The notes under the pieces were generated by a model, which was not told where the DNA came from, made no database searches, and saw only the letters and a program-made list of their open reading frames with translations. A stretch of DNA of 33,324 nt from an uncultured Alphaproteobacteria bacterium (GTDB lineage Bacteria > Pseudomonadota > Alphaproteobacteria > RF32 > CAG-239). Position numbers and translations under genes: made by a program. This document shows positions 14,170 to 21,963 of this stretch, one piece after another. Numbering within the stretch: position 1 is the stretch's first letter; each line of letters starts with the position of its first letter. The stretch lies in NCBI GenBank assembly GCA_900540425.1, contig UQFU01000011.1, positions 1 to 33,324 on the forward strand, written 5' to 3'.

Positions 14170-15240
14170 GTGAAGAAATCAGAAAAGAAAACCGAAGAAG
14201 TTATTGAAAAACAGTCCCCGGCACCTGCAGCTTCCCCAGAAACGGAAATTTTGCTGGAAAATGAAGGTAAAGCCGGCGGAATTCTGAAGCAGGCTCGTTT
14301 GCGTCAGGGAAAAAAACTGCCGGATATTGCCCAAAGCCTCTGTATCCGCAAAGCGTATCTGGAAGCGATTGAAGAAAGCCGCTATGACGCGATTCCCGAA
14401 TTCCCTTATGGGTTGGGTTTTATCCGCTCCTATGCCGACTTCCTGGGCGAAGATAGTGCCCGGATTGTCCGGATGTATAAAGACGAAACCGATGCCAAAT
14501 TCAACGGCGAAAATAAAATTTATGTGCTGGAACCGCAGGTCGAAGCAACCGTTCCTAACAAAAAATATCTGCTGATCAGCCTGCTTGCTATCATCGTGGT
14601 TTATTTTTTGTGGCTGACCTTTAATAACTACCATAATAATTCCGAGACGGATAATCAGGAAGCCTCCGTTACGGAAACTGCCGCCGATGAAGCGCAGTTC
14701 CCGCTGGTTGTTGAAGATTATGCGCCGGTAGAAGAGGCTTCTTCCGCTGCGGAAAGCGAAACCATGCTGATCTCCGAACCGGAAGCCGAACCTGATGTTA
14801 TTACGGCGGCACCGGTAGAAGAAGTTGAAAACAGCCAGGTCGTCGTAAGTGAGGGAAGCTTCCCCGGCGTAACGGCCGAAACTTCTGAAGCTGGCTCGGC
14901 CGCTCTGGTGCCGGTTGCCGAAACTGCAGTTGTTCCGCCGTCGGTTCCGGTTGAAACGGCGGTGCCGACTGCGGCTCCGGCACCCGGAAAATCAAATATT
15001 GTTCTCAAAATCAAAAAAGAAACTTGGGTTGAAGTCAAAAACAACGAAAAACTATATCTTAGCAAAGTACTGCAACCCGGTGCAACTTATGCGTTGCCCA
15101 AAGCAGAGGGGCTGATTTTGTCGGTCGGCCGGGTGGACGGCGTCGATATTTTTGTCGGTGACAAACAGGTTGATATTGTAAAACCCAACAAAAAAACCAA
15201 TATCGTTCTGGAAGATGCGTTGAAGTCTGTCAACCATTAG
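14170..15240 (+). CDS. rodZ: RodZ-like cell-shape protein (Xre HTH, one membrane span, DUF4115)
   Basis: About 356 residues. Order: a charged N-terminus; an Xre-type helix-turn-helix (GGILKQARLRQGKKLPDIAQ to LGFIRSYADFLGED, about 35-93); one membrane span near 132-152 (YLLISLLAIIVVYFLWLTF); a low-complexity Glu/Ala/Val/Pro linker to about 275; and a C-terminal DUF4115-like strand domain (IVLKIKKETWVEVKNN). RodZ connects MreB filaments in the cytoplasm to the cell-wall elongation machinery. I prefer GTG 14170, which has AAAAGGG seven bases upstream; GTG 14128 is in frame but only six bases after the ptsP stop and has no clear site. The rodZ-ispG-hisS order is the same as in E. coli and supports the call. 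Confidence 0.88.
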   Translation: MKKSEKKTEEVIEKQSPAPAASPETEILLENEGKAGGILKQARLRQGKKLPDIAQSLCIRKAYLEAIEESRYDAIPEFPYGLGFIRSYADFLGEDSARIVRMYKDETDAKFNGENKIYVLEPQVEATVPNKKYLLISLLAIIVVYFLWLTFNNYHNNSETDNQEASVTETAADEAQFPLVVEDYAPVEEASSAAESETMLISEPEAEPDVITAAPVEEVENSQVVVSEGSFPGVTAETSEAGSAALVPVAETAVVPPSVPVETAVPTAAPAPGKSNIVLKIKKETWVEVKNNEKLYLSKVLQPGATYALPKAEGLILSVGRVDGVDIFVGDKQVDIVKPNKKTNIVLEDALKSVNH

Positions 15241-15259
15241 CTGGAATTTGATAATCAGA

Positions 15260-15291
15260 GAAAATAGCAGGTTCGCTTGCTATTTTCTTTT
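15260..15291 (+). terminator. Hairpin with T-run between rodZ and ispG
   Basis: GAAAATAGCA (15260-15269) pairs perfectly with TGCTATTTTC (15278-15287) around an 8-base loop, followed by TTTT. It may fully or partly stop rodZ transcripts before ispG, which starts 24 bases later. Confidence 0.7.
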
Positions 15292-15314
15292 GTTGTTTAC
15301 AAGGGACTAAAAGC

Positions 15315-16376
15315 ATGATAAACAGGCGAAAAACTCGTAAAATTATGGTTGGTGGCGTAGCAGTCGGCGGCGATGCTCCGATTACGGTGCAATCAATGAC
15401 CAATACGCCTACCGCGGATATCAAAGCGACAATCGCACAAATCCGTCGTCAGGAGGCTGTGGGCTGCGATATTACCCGTTGTTCCTGCCCGGATGAAGAG
15501 TCGGCATTGGCTCTGAAAGAAATTACGCGTTCAGTTAAGATTCCGGTGGTTGCCGATATCCATTTTGACTATCGCCTGGGCATTTTGGCAGCCGAAAACG
15601 GTGCGGCCTGCCTGCGGATAAATCCCGGCAATATTGGCGGTTCCGAACGGGTAAGGGAGGTTGTCAAAGCGGCCAAAGCCAACAACTGTTCGATTCGTAT
15701 CGGCGTTAACGGCGGTTCGCTTGATAAAAAACTGTTGGAAAAATATGGCGAACCTTGTGCCGACGCTTTGGTCGAAAGCGCTTTGGAACAGGCAAAGATG
15801 CTGGAAGACAACGATTTCAGGGAATTCAAAATCAGCGTCAAGTCTTCCGATACGCCAATGATGATTGACGCCTACCGCAAATTGTCCGCCGCCTGCGACT
15901 ATCCGCTGCATCTTGGTGTGACCGAAGCCGGGGGGCTGCGCGCCGGAACCGTCAAGTCGGCTTTGGGGATTGGGTCTTTGCTGATGCAGGGGATCGGAGA
16001 TACGCTCCGGGTTTCTCTGACGGCAGATGTCGAGGAAGAAGTCAAAGCCGGTTATGAAATACTGAAAGCGTTGGACATCAGGCACCGCGGCGTGCGGATT
16101 ATCTCCTGCCCGACTTGCGCCCGCCGGGGATATGACGTTCAAAAAACCGTGGAAGAACTGGAAAAGCGCCTGTCGCATATTAGTCAGAACCTGACTTTGG
16201 CGGTTATGGGCTGCGTGGTGAACGGCCCCGGCGAAGCGGCGCACGCCGATTTCGGCGTTTGTGGCGGAAAAGGTGATGAAAACATGATCTTTATTGGCGG
16301 CAGCCCTGCCTATAAAGTCAAAAATGAACAGATTATAGACGAGTTGGTCAAACTCGTTGAAAATAAAATTGCATAA
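15315..16376 (+). CDS. ispG: 4-hydroxy-3-methylbut-2-enyl diphosphate synthase IspG (GcpE)
   Basis: A 353-residue IspG, the 4Fe-4S enzyme of the penultimate step of the MEP isoprenoid pathway, converting MEcPP to HMBPP. The N-terminal barrel has [29 protein letters not shown] and RINPGNIG. The cluster cysteines are Cys265 and Cys268 (SCPTCAR) and Cys300 ([10 protein letters not shown]), with the catalytic Glu in GPGE. It is the short bacterial form without the plant and Chlamydia insertion. Together with the Suf genes at the left edge this is a visible Fe-S client enzyme of the window. Confidence 0.97.
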   Translation: MINRRKTRKIMVGGVAVGGDAPITVQSMTNTPTADIKATIAQIRRQEAVGCDITRCSCPDEESALALKEITRSVKIPVVADIHFDYRLGILAAENGAACLRINPGNIGGSERVREVVKAAKANNCSIRIGVNGGSLDKKLLEKYGEPCADALVESALEQAKMLEDNDFREFKISVKSSDTPMMIDAYRKLSAACDYPLHLGVTEAGGLRAGTVKSALGIGSLLMQGIGDTLRVSLTADVEEEVKAGYEILKALDIRHRGVRIISCPTCARRGYDVQKTVEELEKRLSHISQNLTLAVMGCVVNGPGEAAHADFGVCGGKGDENMIFIGGSPAYKVKNEQIIDELVKLVENKIA

Positions 16377-16393
16377 AGAAACAGGAAAAGCAA

Positions 16394-17629
16394 ATGAGCA
16401 AAATGCAAAATGTCCGCGGAACTTATGACCTGTATGGTGAAGCCAAGCGGAAGATGAAAAAAGTTGTCGCCACGGCCGGAGCCGTGGTCGAACGTTACGG
16501 ATTCGAGGAAATCGAAACCCCGATATTTGAGTTTACCGAAGTTTTTGCCCGCAATCTGGGAGACACGTCGGATATCGTAACCAAGGAAATGTATTGTTTT
16601 GAGGATCGCGGCGGCGAAAGCCTGACCCTGCGTCCGGAAGGGACGGCCGGGGTTGTCCGTTCTTTTGTTTCCGAAGGCATGCAGCAAAATCTGCCGGTCA
16701 AGTTATATTACGCCGGGCCGATGTTCCGTTATGAACGTCCGCAAAAGGGGCGCCAGCGCCAGTTTACCCAGTTTGGGGTCGAACTCTTGGGCGTTGAAAC
16801 CCCGCAAGCCGATATTGAAGTTATTGCCATGGCCTATGAATTTATCGAAAGTTTGGGGCTTGAGGGAAATGTAACGGTAGAAATCAATTCGCTCGGCGAT
16901 GCCGAAAGCCGTACCGCTTATCGGGAAAAACTGGTTGCCTATTTGCAGGCGCACTATAATGAGTTGTCCGAAGACAGCAAAAACCGCCTGGAACGCAATC
17001 CGCTGCGGGTTTTGGATTCCAAAGAAGAATGCGATAAGGAGGTTGTTGCCGGAGCGCCGTTGTATCAAGACAGCCTGAATCCGGCATCCAAAGATTTTTT
17101 TGCGGCCGTCTTGAAAGGCTTGGATCTGCTGGGCATCAAATACCGGGTCAACAACCGGTTGGTTCGTGGCCTGGACTACTATTCTCATACCGTATTTGAG
17201 TTGGTAACCGACAAGCTCGGCGCTCAGGGTACGGTTTTGGCCGGCGGCCGCTATGACGGGCTGGTCGAGCAGATGGGCGGCGGAAAAGTTGCCGGTATTG
17301 GTTGGGCCTGCGGGGTTGAACGCTTATCAATGCTGTTGGAAGCAGATGTTTCGCTGCCGCGTCCGGTTGCGGTTATTCCGGTCGGCGAAGATGTGGCGGA
17401 CCGGGCTTTGGAAATTTCCTGCCGGCTGCGTCGCGCCGGTTTCCGGGTTGAGCACAGCTATTCCGGAAATCTGAAAAAACGCATGGTTAAGGCCAACAAG
17501 GCCAATGCCGTTAAGGCGGTTATTCTGGGTTCCGACGAACTGGCGCAAAATGTGGCTACCTTAAAGGATTTGGACAGCGGCGAACAGAAAACCGTTTCTT
17601 TAAGCAATCTGATTGAGGAATTGAAATAA
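16394..17629 (+). CDS. hisS: Histidyl-tRNA synthetase
   Basis: A 411-residue class II aminoacyl-tRNA synthetase. Motif 1 region FEEIETPIFEFTEVFARNLG, motif 2 PMFRYERPQKGRQRQFTQFG, the histidine-specific RGLDYYSHTVFEL and motif 3 area AGIGWACGVERL are all present, as is AGGRYDGL. The C-terminal anticodon-binding domain starts near residue 318 (PVAVIPVGEDVADRALEI). It charges tRNA-His in the cytoplasm. The start follows ispG by 17 bases; its stop overlaps the prfA start by one base (TAATG), so hisS and prfA are co-translated. Confidence 0.97.
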   Translation: MSKMQNVRGTYDLYGEAKRKMKKVVATAGAVVERYGFEEIETPIFEFTEVFARNLGDTSDIVTKEMYCFEDRGGESLTLRPEGTAGVVRSFVSEGMQQNLPVKLYYAGPMFRYERPQKGRQRQFTQFGVELLGVETPQADIEVIAMAYEFIESLGLEGNVTVEINSLGDAESRTAYREKLVAYLQAHYNELSEDSKNRLERNPLRVLDSKEECDKEVVAGAPLYQDSLNPASKDFFAAVLKGLDLLGIKYRVNNRLVRGLDYYSHTVFELVTDKLGAQGTVLAGGRYDGLVEQMGGGKVAGIGWACGVERLSMLLEADVSLPRPVAVIPVGEDVADRALEISCRLRRAGFRVEHSYSGNLKKRMVKANKANAVKAVILGSDELAQNVATLKDLDSGEQKTVSLSNLIEELK

Positions 17630-18702
17630 TGAGTATCAATGAAAAACTGGCCAATGTCGTCAACCGCTATGATGAGTTGGAAGCGCTGATCTCGGCGCCC
17701 GGCGTTGCCGCAGAAGATTTGGTCAAAATGAATAAGGAAATCTCCCAGCTGGCTCCGGTTGTTGAGGCGGTCAAAAATTTTAACCGCCTGCAGGGCAATA
17801 TGGAAGACGCCAAATCCATGATGGATGACAGTTCCCTGGATAAGGAAATGCGTGAAATGGCCGAGACGGAGTATTATGAATTAAAAGAAAAGCTGCCGGA
17901 GCTTGAAAAAGAAATCAAAATCCTGCTGCTGCCCAAAGACGAAGACGACGAGAAAAATGCGATTCTCGAAGTCCGTGCCGGTACCGGCGGCGACGAAGCC
18001 GCTTTGTTTGCCGCGGTGCTGTTTGAAATGTATCAGCGCTATTCGGGGTTGCAGGGATGGAAATTTGAAATCCTTGATGCCGATGAAAACGGCCTTGGCG
18101 GCTATAAGCAGGCTTCGGCCAAAATTACCGGCAAAGACGTTTTTGCCAAACTCAAATTTGAATCCGGCGCCCACCGGGTGCAGCGGGTTCCTGTCACCGA
18201 GTCACAGGGGCGGGTGCATACTTCGGCGGCGACAGTTGCCGTTCTGCCCGAAATTGAAGAAGTGGATATGTATATTAACCCTGCCGATCTGAAAATTGAT
18301 GTTTACCGCGCTTCCGGAGCTGGCGGACAACATGTTAACCGTACGGAATCCGCAGTACGGATTACCCATATTCCGACCGGCGTTGTCGTGCAGTGCCAAG
18401 ATGACCGCTCGCAGTTTAAGAATAAGGAAAAGGCCATGAACCACCTGCGGGCCAAATTATATGACCAGCAGAAAGAAAGCATCGATTCGGCCTACTCCGA
18501 AAAGCGCAAACTGCAAATCGGCAGCGGCGACCGCAGCGAGCGGATTCGCACCTATAATTACCCGCAGGGGAGAGTAACCGACCACCGGATTAACCTGACC
18601 CTGTATAAGCTTGACGATGTTGTCTCCGGCGATGCCCTGGGTGAAATTATTGATGCCCTGATATCCGAAGATCAGGCGCAGCGTTTGGCCGAATTGGATT
18701 AA
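17629..18702 (+). CDS. prfA: Peptide chain release factor 1
   Basis: A 357-residue RF1. The GGQ motif that enters the peptidyl-transferase centre is at 232-234 (YRASGAGGQHVNRTESAVRI). A domain-2 PVTESQGRVHTSAATVAV segment precedes it. RF1 releases chains at UAA and UAG. The length and layout are standard. The usual alphaproteobacterial neighbour prmC (the methylase of the GGQ glutamine) is not next to it; a nicotianamine-synthase-like gene converges instead. Confidence 0.97.
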   Translation: MSINEKLANVVNRYDELEALISAPGVAAEDLVKMNKEISQLAPVVEAVKNFNRLQGNMEDAKSMMDDSSLDKEMREMAETEYYELKEKLPELEKEIKILLLPKDEDDEKNAILEVRAGTGGDEAALFAAVLFEMYQRYSGLQGWKFEILDADENGLGGYKQASAKITGKDVFAKLKFESGAHRVQRVPVTESQGRVHTSAATVAVLPEIEEVDMYINPADLKIDVYRASGAGGQHVNRTESAVRITHIPTGVVVQCQDDRSQFKNKEKAMNHLRAKLYDQQKESIDSAYSEKRKLQIGSGDRSERIRTYNYPQGRVTDHRINLTLYKLDDVVSGDALGEIIDALISEDQAQRLAELD

Positions 18703-18729
18703 AAAAAACCTCCTTTGGGAGGTTTTTTT
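18701..18729. terminator. Bidirectional terminator between prfA and the nicotianamine-synthase-like gene
   Basis: ACCTCC (18708-18713) pairs with GGAGGT (18718-18723) around TTTG, with an A-run before and seven T after. Confidence 0.88.
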
Positions 18730-18730
18730 G

Positions 18731-19519
18731 TCATTGCACCTCCAAAAGCAGAGAAGAATTGAGCGTCAGGTTGTCTCCCGGCATATAGCTCCGGATCTTG
18801 TATCGGCTGAAAATTTCCGGTTCCAGTTTTTGATAGAAAAGCTGTGAAAACTTTTCCGCATCCCGGACAATCAGAAATTTTATGCCGTCTTGGCGCAGCT
18901 TGTCAATAAGAGGGACTTTTTCTTCAATCATGCTGGCGACAAAAACTGCATCATATTTTTGATAACAGACTTCTTCGGCGACGCTGCAAATAAAGTTCAT
19001 CGAAATGCCGAGATTGCTGCATAAACGGCGGGAAATATCCAAAGCTTTGGCGTCCCGGTCGATTAAATCAATTTCATAGCCGCCCATCTGCCGGAGCAAA
19101 ATGGCCGTCATCGGCAAAGAACCGGATCCGGCAAAAGCGACTTTTTTAACATCACTCAGATTTTTAACCAGCTCATATTCGTTCTGCGTAATTTGCAGAT
19201 ATTGTTTGAAATACCAAAAAGCGCTTAACTGGCTGATGCTGCTGATGCGGGAAGCGACAAATCTTTCGGCCCAGAATTTTTCCATTTCGCATTCTGCCTT
19301 ATATGAAATTTTCCGGATTCTTTCCACTATTTTTTTGAGGGCGCGACTGCCCAGAAGCCGATTGCAGAAATCGCTGCTGCACGTGTTTTGTTCAATCAGC
19401 CGCAAAACCAGCTGGTTTAATGTCTGGTTGACGGTTTCGTTCCGGGGAGACAAGTCTTTCTGGCTTTTCAGTTGTTCATAAGACTTTTGAATAAATTTGA
19501 TGATTTCTGGTTCACTCAT
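18731..19519 (-). CDS. Nicotianamine synthase-like aminobutyrate transferase
   Basis: A 262-residue protein that resembles nicotianamine synthases (NAS, and bacterial CntL-type relatives). The SAM-binding Rossmann strand KKVAFAGSGSLPMTAILLRQ (about 127-146) matches the NAS signature G-S-G-x-L-P-x-T. An acidic strand YEIDLIDRDAKALDISRRL and KYDAVFVASMIEEKVPLIDKL follow, then FLIVRDAEKF where NAS has the L-x-V-R-S/D strand. NAS-type enzymes move aminobutyrate from S-adenosylmethionine to an amino acid or amine to make metal-binding opine metallophores such as staphylopine, or nicotianamine. Divergent to a Fur-family gene, with a Fur box at its apparent transcription start. No opine dehydrogenase or exporter is in the window. 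A plain SAM methyltransferase is the alternative. Confidence 0.72.
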   Translation of the reverse strand: MSEPEIIKFIQKSYEQLKSQKDLSPRNETVNQTLNQLVLRLIEQNTCSSDFCNRLLGSRALKKIVERIRKISYKAECEMEKFWAERFVASRISSISQLSAFWYFKQYLQITQNEYELVKNLSDVKKVAFAGSGSLPMTAILLRQMGGYEIDLIDRDAKALDISRRLCSNLGISMNFICSVAEEVCYQKYDAVFVASMIEEKVPLIDKLRQDGIKFLIVRDAEKFSQLFYQKLEPEIFSRYKIRSYMPGDNLTLNSSLLLEVQ

Positions 19520-19551
19520 TGAATAATTCCGTTTTTCTGTTGACTTCTAAA

Positions 19552-19574
19552 TTGAGAATGATAATCTTTCTCAA
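19552..19574. promoter_or_regulatory. Fur box
   Basis: The imperfect palindrome has arms TTGAGAA (19552-19558) and TTCTCAA (19568-19574). The 19-base core at 19554-19572 matches the classical Fur consensus GATAATGATAATCATTATC at 16 of 19 positions by eye. It lies between the divergent NAS-like and Fur/Mur genes, 32 bases from the NAS-like start and 57 from the regulator start. Confidence 0.82.
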
Positions 19575-19583
19575 ACAGAAGAG

Positions 19584-19612
19584 GGTATAATCCTCTGTGC
19601 CCATCTTGTCAA
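19584..19612 (-). promoter_or_regulatory. Likely promoter of the NAS-like gene; a plus-strand -10 overlaps it
   Basis: On the minus strand TTGACA (19612-19607) and TATACC (19589-19584) are 17 bases apart, placing the start near 19577, next to the Fur box. On the plus strand TATAAT (19586-19591) is a good -10 for the regulator gene, and its -35 zone (about 19563-19568) falls inside the Fur box. One bound dimer could therefore affect both directions. Confidence 0.55.
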
Positions 19613-19631
19613 CCCTATTTGGGAGAAGGCT

Positions 19632-20042
19632 ATGACCGATTTTGAACAGGCATTTAAAGAACGCGGTATTAACTTGACCTCATCACGCCTGGCTTTGTTT
19701 AGAGTTTTGGAAACGGCCGAAACGCATCTGACGGTTATGGACATTTTCAGCCGGGCCAAAGAAATTGACAAGAGCCTGGGGCTGGCAACCGTCTATCGGA
19801 CTCTCAATACGTTGTGTGAAACTGGATTGGTTGAGAAACACGAGTTTCCCCATCAGGAGCCGGTTTATGAAAAGGCCGTAAACAAAGGGCACCACCACCA
19901 TATTGTCGACCTGTCCGACGGCAGCGTGGTTGAATTTCCGGCTGATGAACTGGATGCCGTATTGGAAGAGATTGCCCGCAAACACGGTTATCGAATGTTG
20001 GGGCATAAAATAGAAATTTACGGAGAAAAAATAAAAGCATGA
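19632..20042 (+). CDS. fur: Fur/Mur-family metal-responsive regulator
   Basis: A 136-residue Fur-family protein. The winged helix includes LTSSRLALFRVLETAETHLT and SLGLATVYRTLNTLCETGLV. The metal segment is KGHHHHIVDLSDGSVVEF with four histidines at 87-90, and the C-terminus EEIARKHGYRMLGHKIEIYG is typical of alphaproteobacterial Fur/Mur. The CxxC zinc pairs of E. coli Fur are absent, as in rhizobial Mur. It represses or activates genes according to iron or manganese. Its own promoter overlaps a Fur box, so autoregulation is likely. GGGAGAAGG just before ATG 19632 is the ribosome site. Mur (manganese) versus Fur (iron) cannot be decided from sequence alone. Confidence 0.88.
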   Translation: MTDFEQAFKERGINLTSSRLALFRVLETAETHLTVMDIFSRAKEIDKSLGLATVYRTLNTLCETGLVEKHEFPHQEPVYEKAVNKGHHHHIVDLSDGSVVEFPADELDAVLEEIARKHGYRMLGHKIEIYGEKIKA

Positions 20043-21358
20043 CCGATGTTGTTGATTTGGTAAGCGAACTGGTAAGGATACCTTCCGTTTCTCCGTTTGG
20101 AAAAAATGAACGGGAACGCCGCGAACGCTTTCGGGCTTGCAAAGAAGCTATAGACGGCCTGGCCGGTATTTTGGAGCAAAACGGCGCCCGGACGGAAAAG
20201 CTGGTCTTTGAGGGTGGTCATGCCCGATGGGGATATCCGGTGCCTAATTTATATGCCGAGATTAAAATCGGCGATGCTGCCGCGCCCGGTCATAAGTTTC
20301 TTTGTTATATGGGGCATATTGATGTTGTTCCTCCCGGTGATGAAAAGTTGTGGAGCGATTCTCCGTTTTCCGGAAAAAAGGCCGAAGGATTTGTCTGGGG
20401 GCGCGGTGCAACGGATATGAAAGGAAGCGTCGGAGCTTGGATCGGCGCCTTGGAGCAGTTGCGGGAAAATAAAATGCCCGGTCTGAACCTGACAATCGGA
20501 ACCCTGATTACGGCCGATGAGGAATGGGCGGCCGTCAACGGCAGCGACAAGGTTCTGTCTTGGATGAAACAAAACGGCAAGAATCCCGATTCTTTTATTA
20601 TCGGCGAACCTTCTTCGCAAGATTATCTTGGTACCCATGTCAAAGTCGGCCGCCGCGGATCCTTAGTCGGTTATTTGGAGGCCGGCGGTGTCCAGGGACA
20701 CCGGGCTTATGAGGAGCTTTTTGAAAATCCCAACCGCGCCTTGGCATATGCGATGATTATCTTAAACGCCAAAAGGTGGAAGGACGGCAGCCGCTATTTT
20801 CCGAATACGACTTTTGAAGCGGTTGCGGTGCGTTCCGGTGATTTTAACGCCAGCGCGGTTATTCCCGAAACTGCTTCCGCTTTGTGGAATGTCCGGTTTA
20901 CCCATAAGCAGAAAAAGGAAAAAATTTTGGCCGATTTGCAGGACATTATCCTCAATCCGCCGCCTTTTTTGAAGAAGCACCCCGATTATTCCCGAGCCCG
21001 GGAGGTTATTCTCCGGGCCAATATGGATACCGCATCGGAACCTTATTATTCCGAACCGTCAACATTGGCTGCCGGCGTTATTGCCGCAATCAGGGAGACG
21101 TTGAACGTCGATGCCCGCCTCGATGCCGGCGGCGGAACGACAGATGGGCGTTTTGTACATAAATATTTTCCCGAGGCACAGATTATCGAATTGGGAACGC
21201 CCGAAAAAGGCGGCATTGTTAATAACAAACGCCGTTCCGATTATGGGCAAAGGGGCGGAATGCATCAGGTTGACGAACGGGTCTCCCGGGAGGATTTGCT
21301 GAAAGTTAAGGATATTTATGCTTTGGCGTTAAAAAAATATGCCGTTAAGGAGCGTTAA
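20039..21358 (+). CDS. dapE: Succinyl-diaminopimelate desuccinylase-like M20 peptidase
   Basis: A 439-residue M20 metallopeptidase most like DapE, which releases diaminopimelate from its succinyl form in lysine and cell-wall synthesis. Zinc ligands are His93 (MGHIDVVPPG), Asp126 (RGATDMKG) and Glu162, with the catalytic Glu161 in TADEEWAAVNG. HVKVGRRGSLVGYLEAGG and GGGTTDGRFVHKYFPEAQ match DapE signatures. It is longer than the usual 375-380 residues, with extra sequence near residues 25-70 and 375-420. Its ATG overlaps the regulator stop (ATGA), so the two are translationally coupled. A related M20 dipeptidase is the alternative. Confidence 0.78.
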   Translation: MTDVVDLVSELVRIPSVSPFGKNERERRERFRACKEAIDGLAGILEQNGARTEKLVFEGGHARWGYPVPNLYAEIKIGDAAAPGHKFLCYMGHIDVVPPGDEKLWSDSPFSGKKAEGFVWGRGATDMKGSVGAWIGALEQLRENKMPGLNLTIGTLITADEEWAAVNGSDKVLSWMKQNGKNPDSFIIGEPSSQDYLGTHVKVGRRGSLVGYLEAGGVQGHRAYEELFENPNRALAYAMIILNAKRWKDGSRYFPNTTFEAVAVRSGDFNASAVIPETASALWNVRFTHKQKKEKILADLQDIILNPPPFLKKHPDYSRAREVILRANMDTASEPYYSEPSTLAAGVIAAIRETLNVDARLDAGGGTTDGRFVHKYFPEAQIIELGTPEKGGIVNNKRRSDYGQRGGMHQVDERVSREDLLKVKDIYALALKKYAVKER

Positions 21359-21360
21359 CA

Positions 21361-21846
21361 ATGTTTGAAATACGAAAAATATCTGAAAAAGATTTGCCGG
21401 AAGTCGAAGAAATGTACACCGCTTCCGTCCGCGATAATCCCCGGGGATTCATTCAACAGCTGCACCTGTTTCCCAATATCCGGGATTTTATCCGCCGGAC
21501 CGAAACCGAAGGGGGTGCGTTCATCGGCGTTTTTCAAGACGGCCGTGTCATTGGCATGGGCGGCTTGGTTAATCAGGGCGGCGGGCTGGCGGAAGTCTGC
21601 AAACTTCACGTTAAAAAAGAATACAAAGGCAAAAAATATGGCGAAAAACTCCTTAGTGCCATTGAAAAAACAGCCCGCAGCCTTAATTTTGAAAAACTCT
21701 CCCTCCATGTGACAACTACTCAGACCCCGGCAATCTGCCTGTATCGAAAATTTAAGTTCCGTCCGACGAAGAATGAGGTTTACCGGATTGAAATAGAACG
21801 CAGGCTTTATGAGTATGACACCCTGTATATGGAAAAAGATTTATAA
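21361..21846 (+). CDS. GNAT-family N-acetyltransferase
   Basis: A 161-residue GNAT protein. It has an N-terminal strand and helix (MFEIRKISEKDLPEVEEMYT), a central strand VIGMGGLVNQGGGLAEVCKL leading into VKKEYKGKKYGEKLLSAIE, which is the acetyl-CoA pyrophosphate loop (motif A), and the C-terminal TTQTPAICLYRKFKFRPT region. The acceptor substrate is unknown. AAGGAG lies eight bases before ATG 21361 inside the end of the dapE-like gene, so it belongs to the same operon. Confidence 0.88.
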   Translation: MFEIRKISEKDLPEVEEMYTASVRDNPRGFIQQLHLFPNIRDFIRRTETEGGAFIGVFQDGRVIGMGGLVNQGGGLAEVCKLHVKKEYKGKKYGEKLLSAIEKTARSLNFEKLSLHVTTTQTPAICLYRKFKFRPTKNEVYRIEIERRLYEYDTLYMEKDL

Positions 21847-21963
21847 TCCGGCCGGGAAAAGGTGTTTTTTCGATTCCCGCTTTTCACAGCTTTGATTTTT
21901 TGATTGTGCCCGGCGCCAAAAGTTTCTATAATCACCGACAGATTAATCTGAGGACTATAAGGA

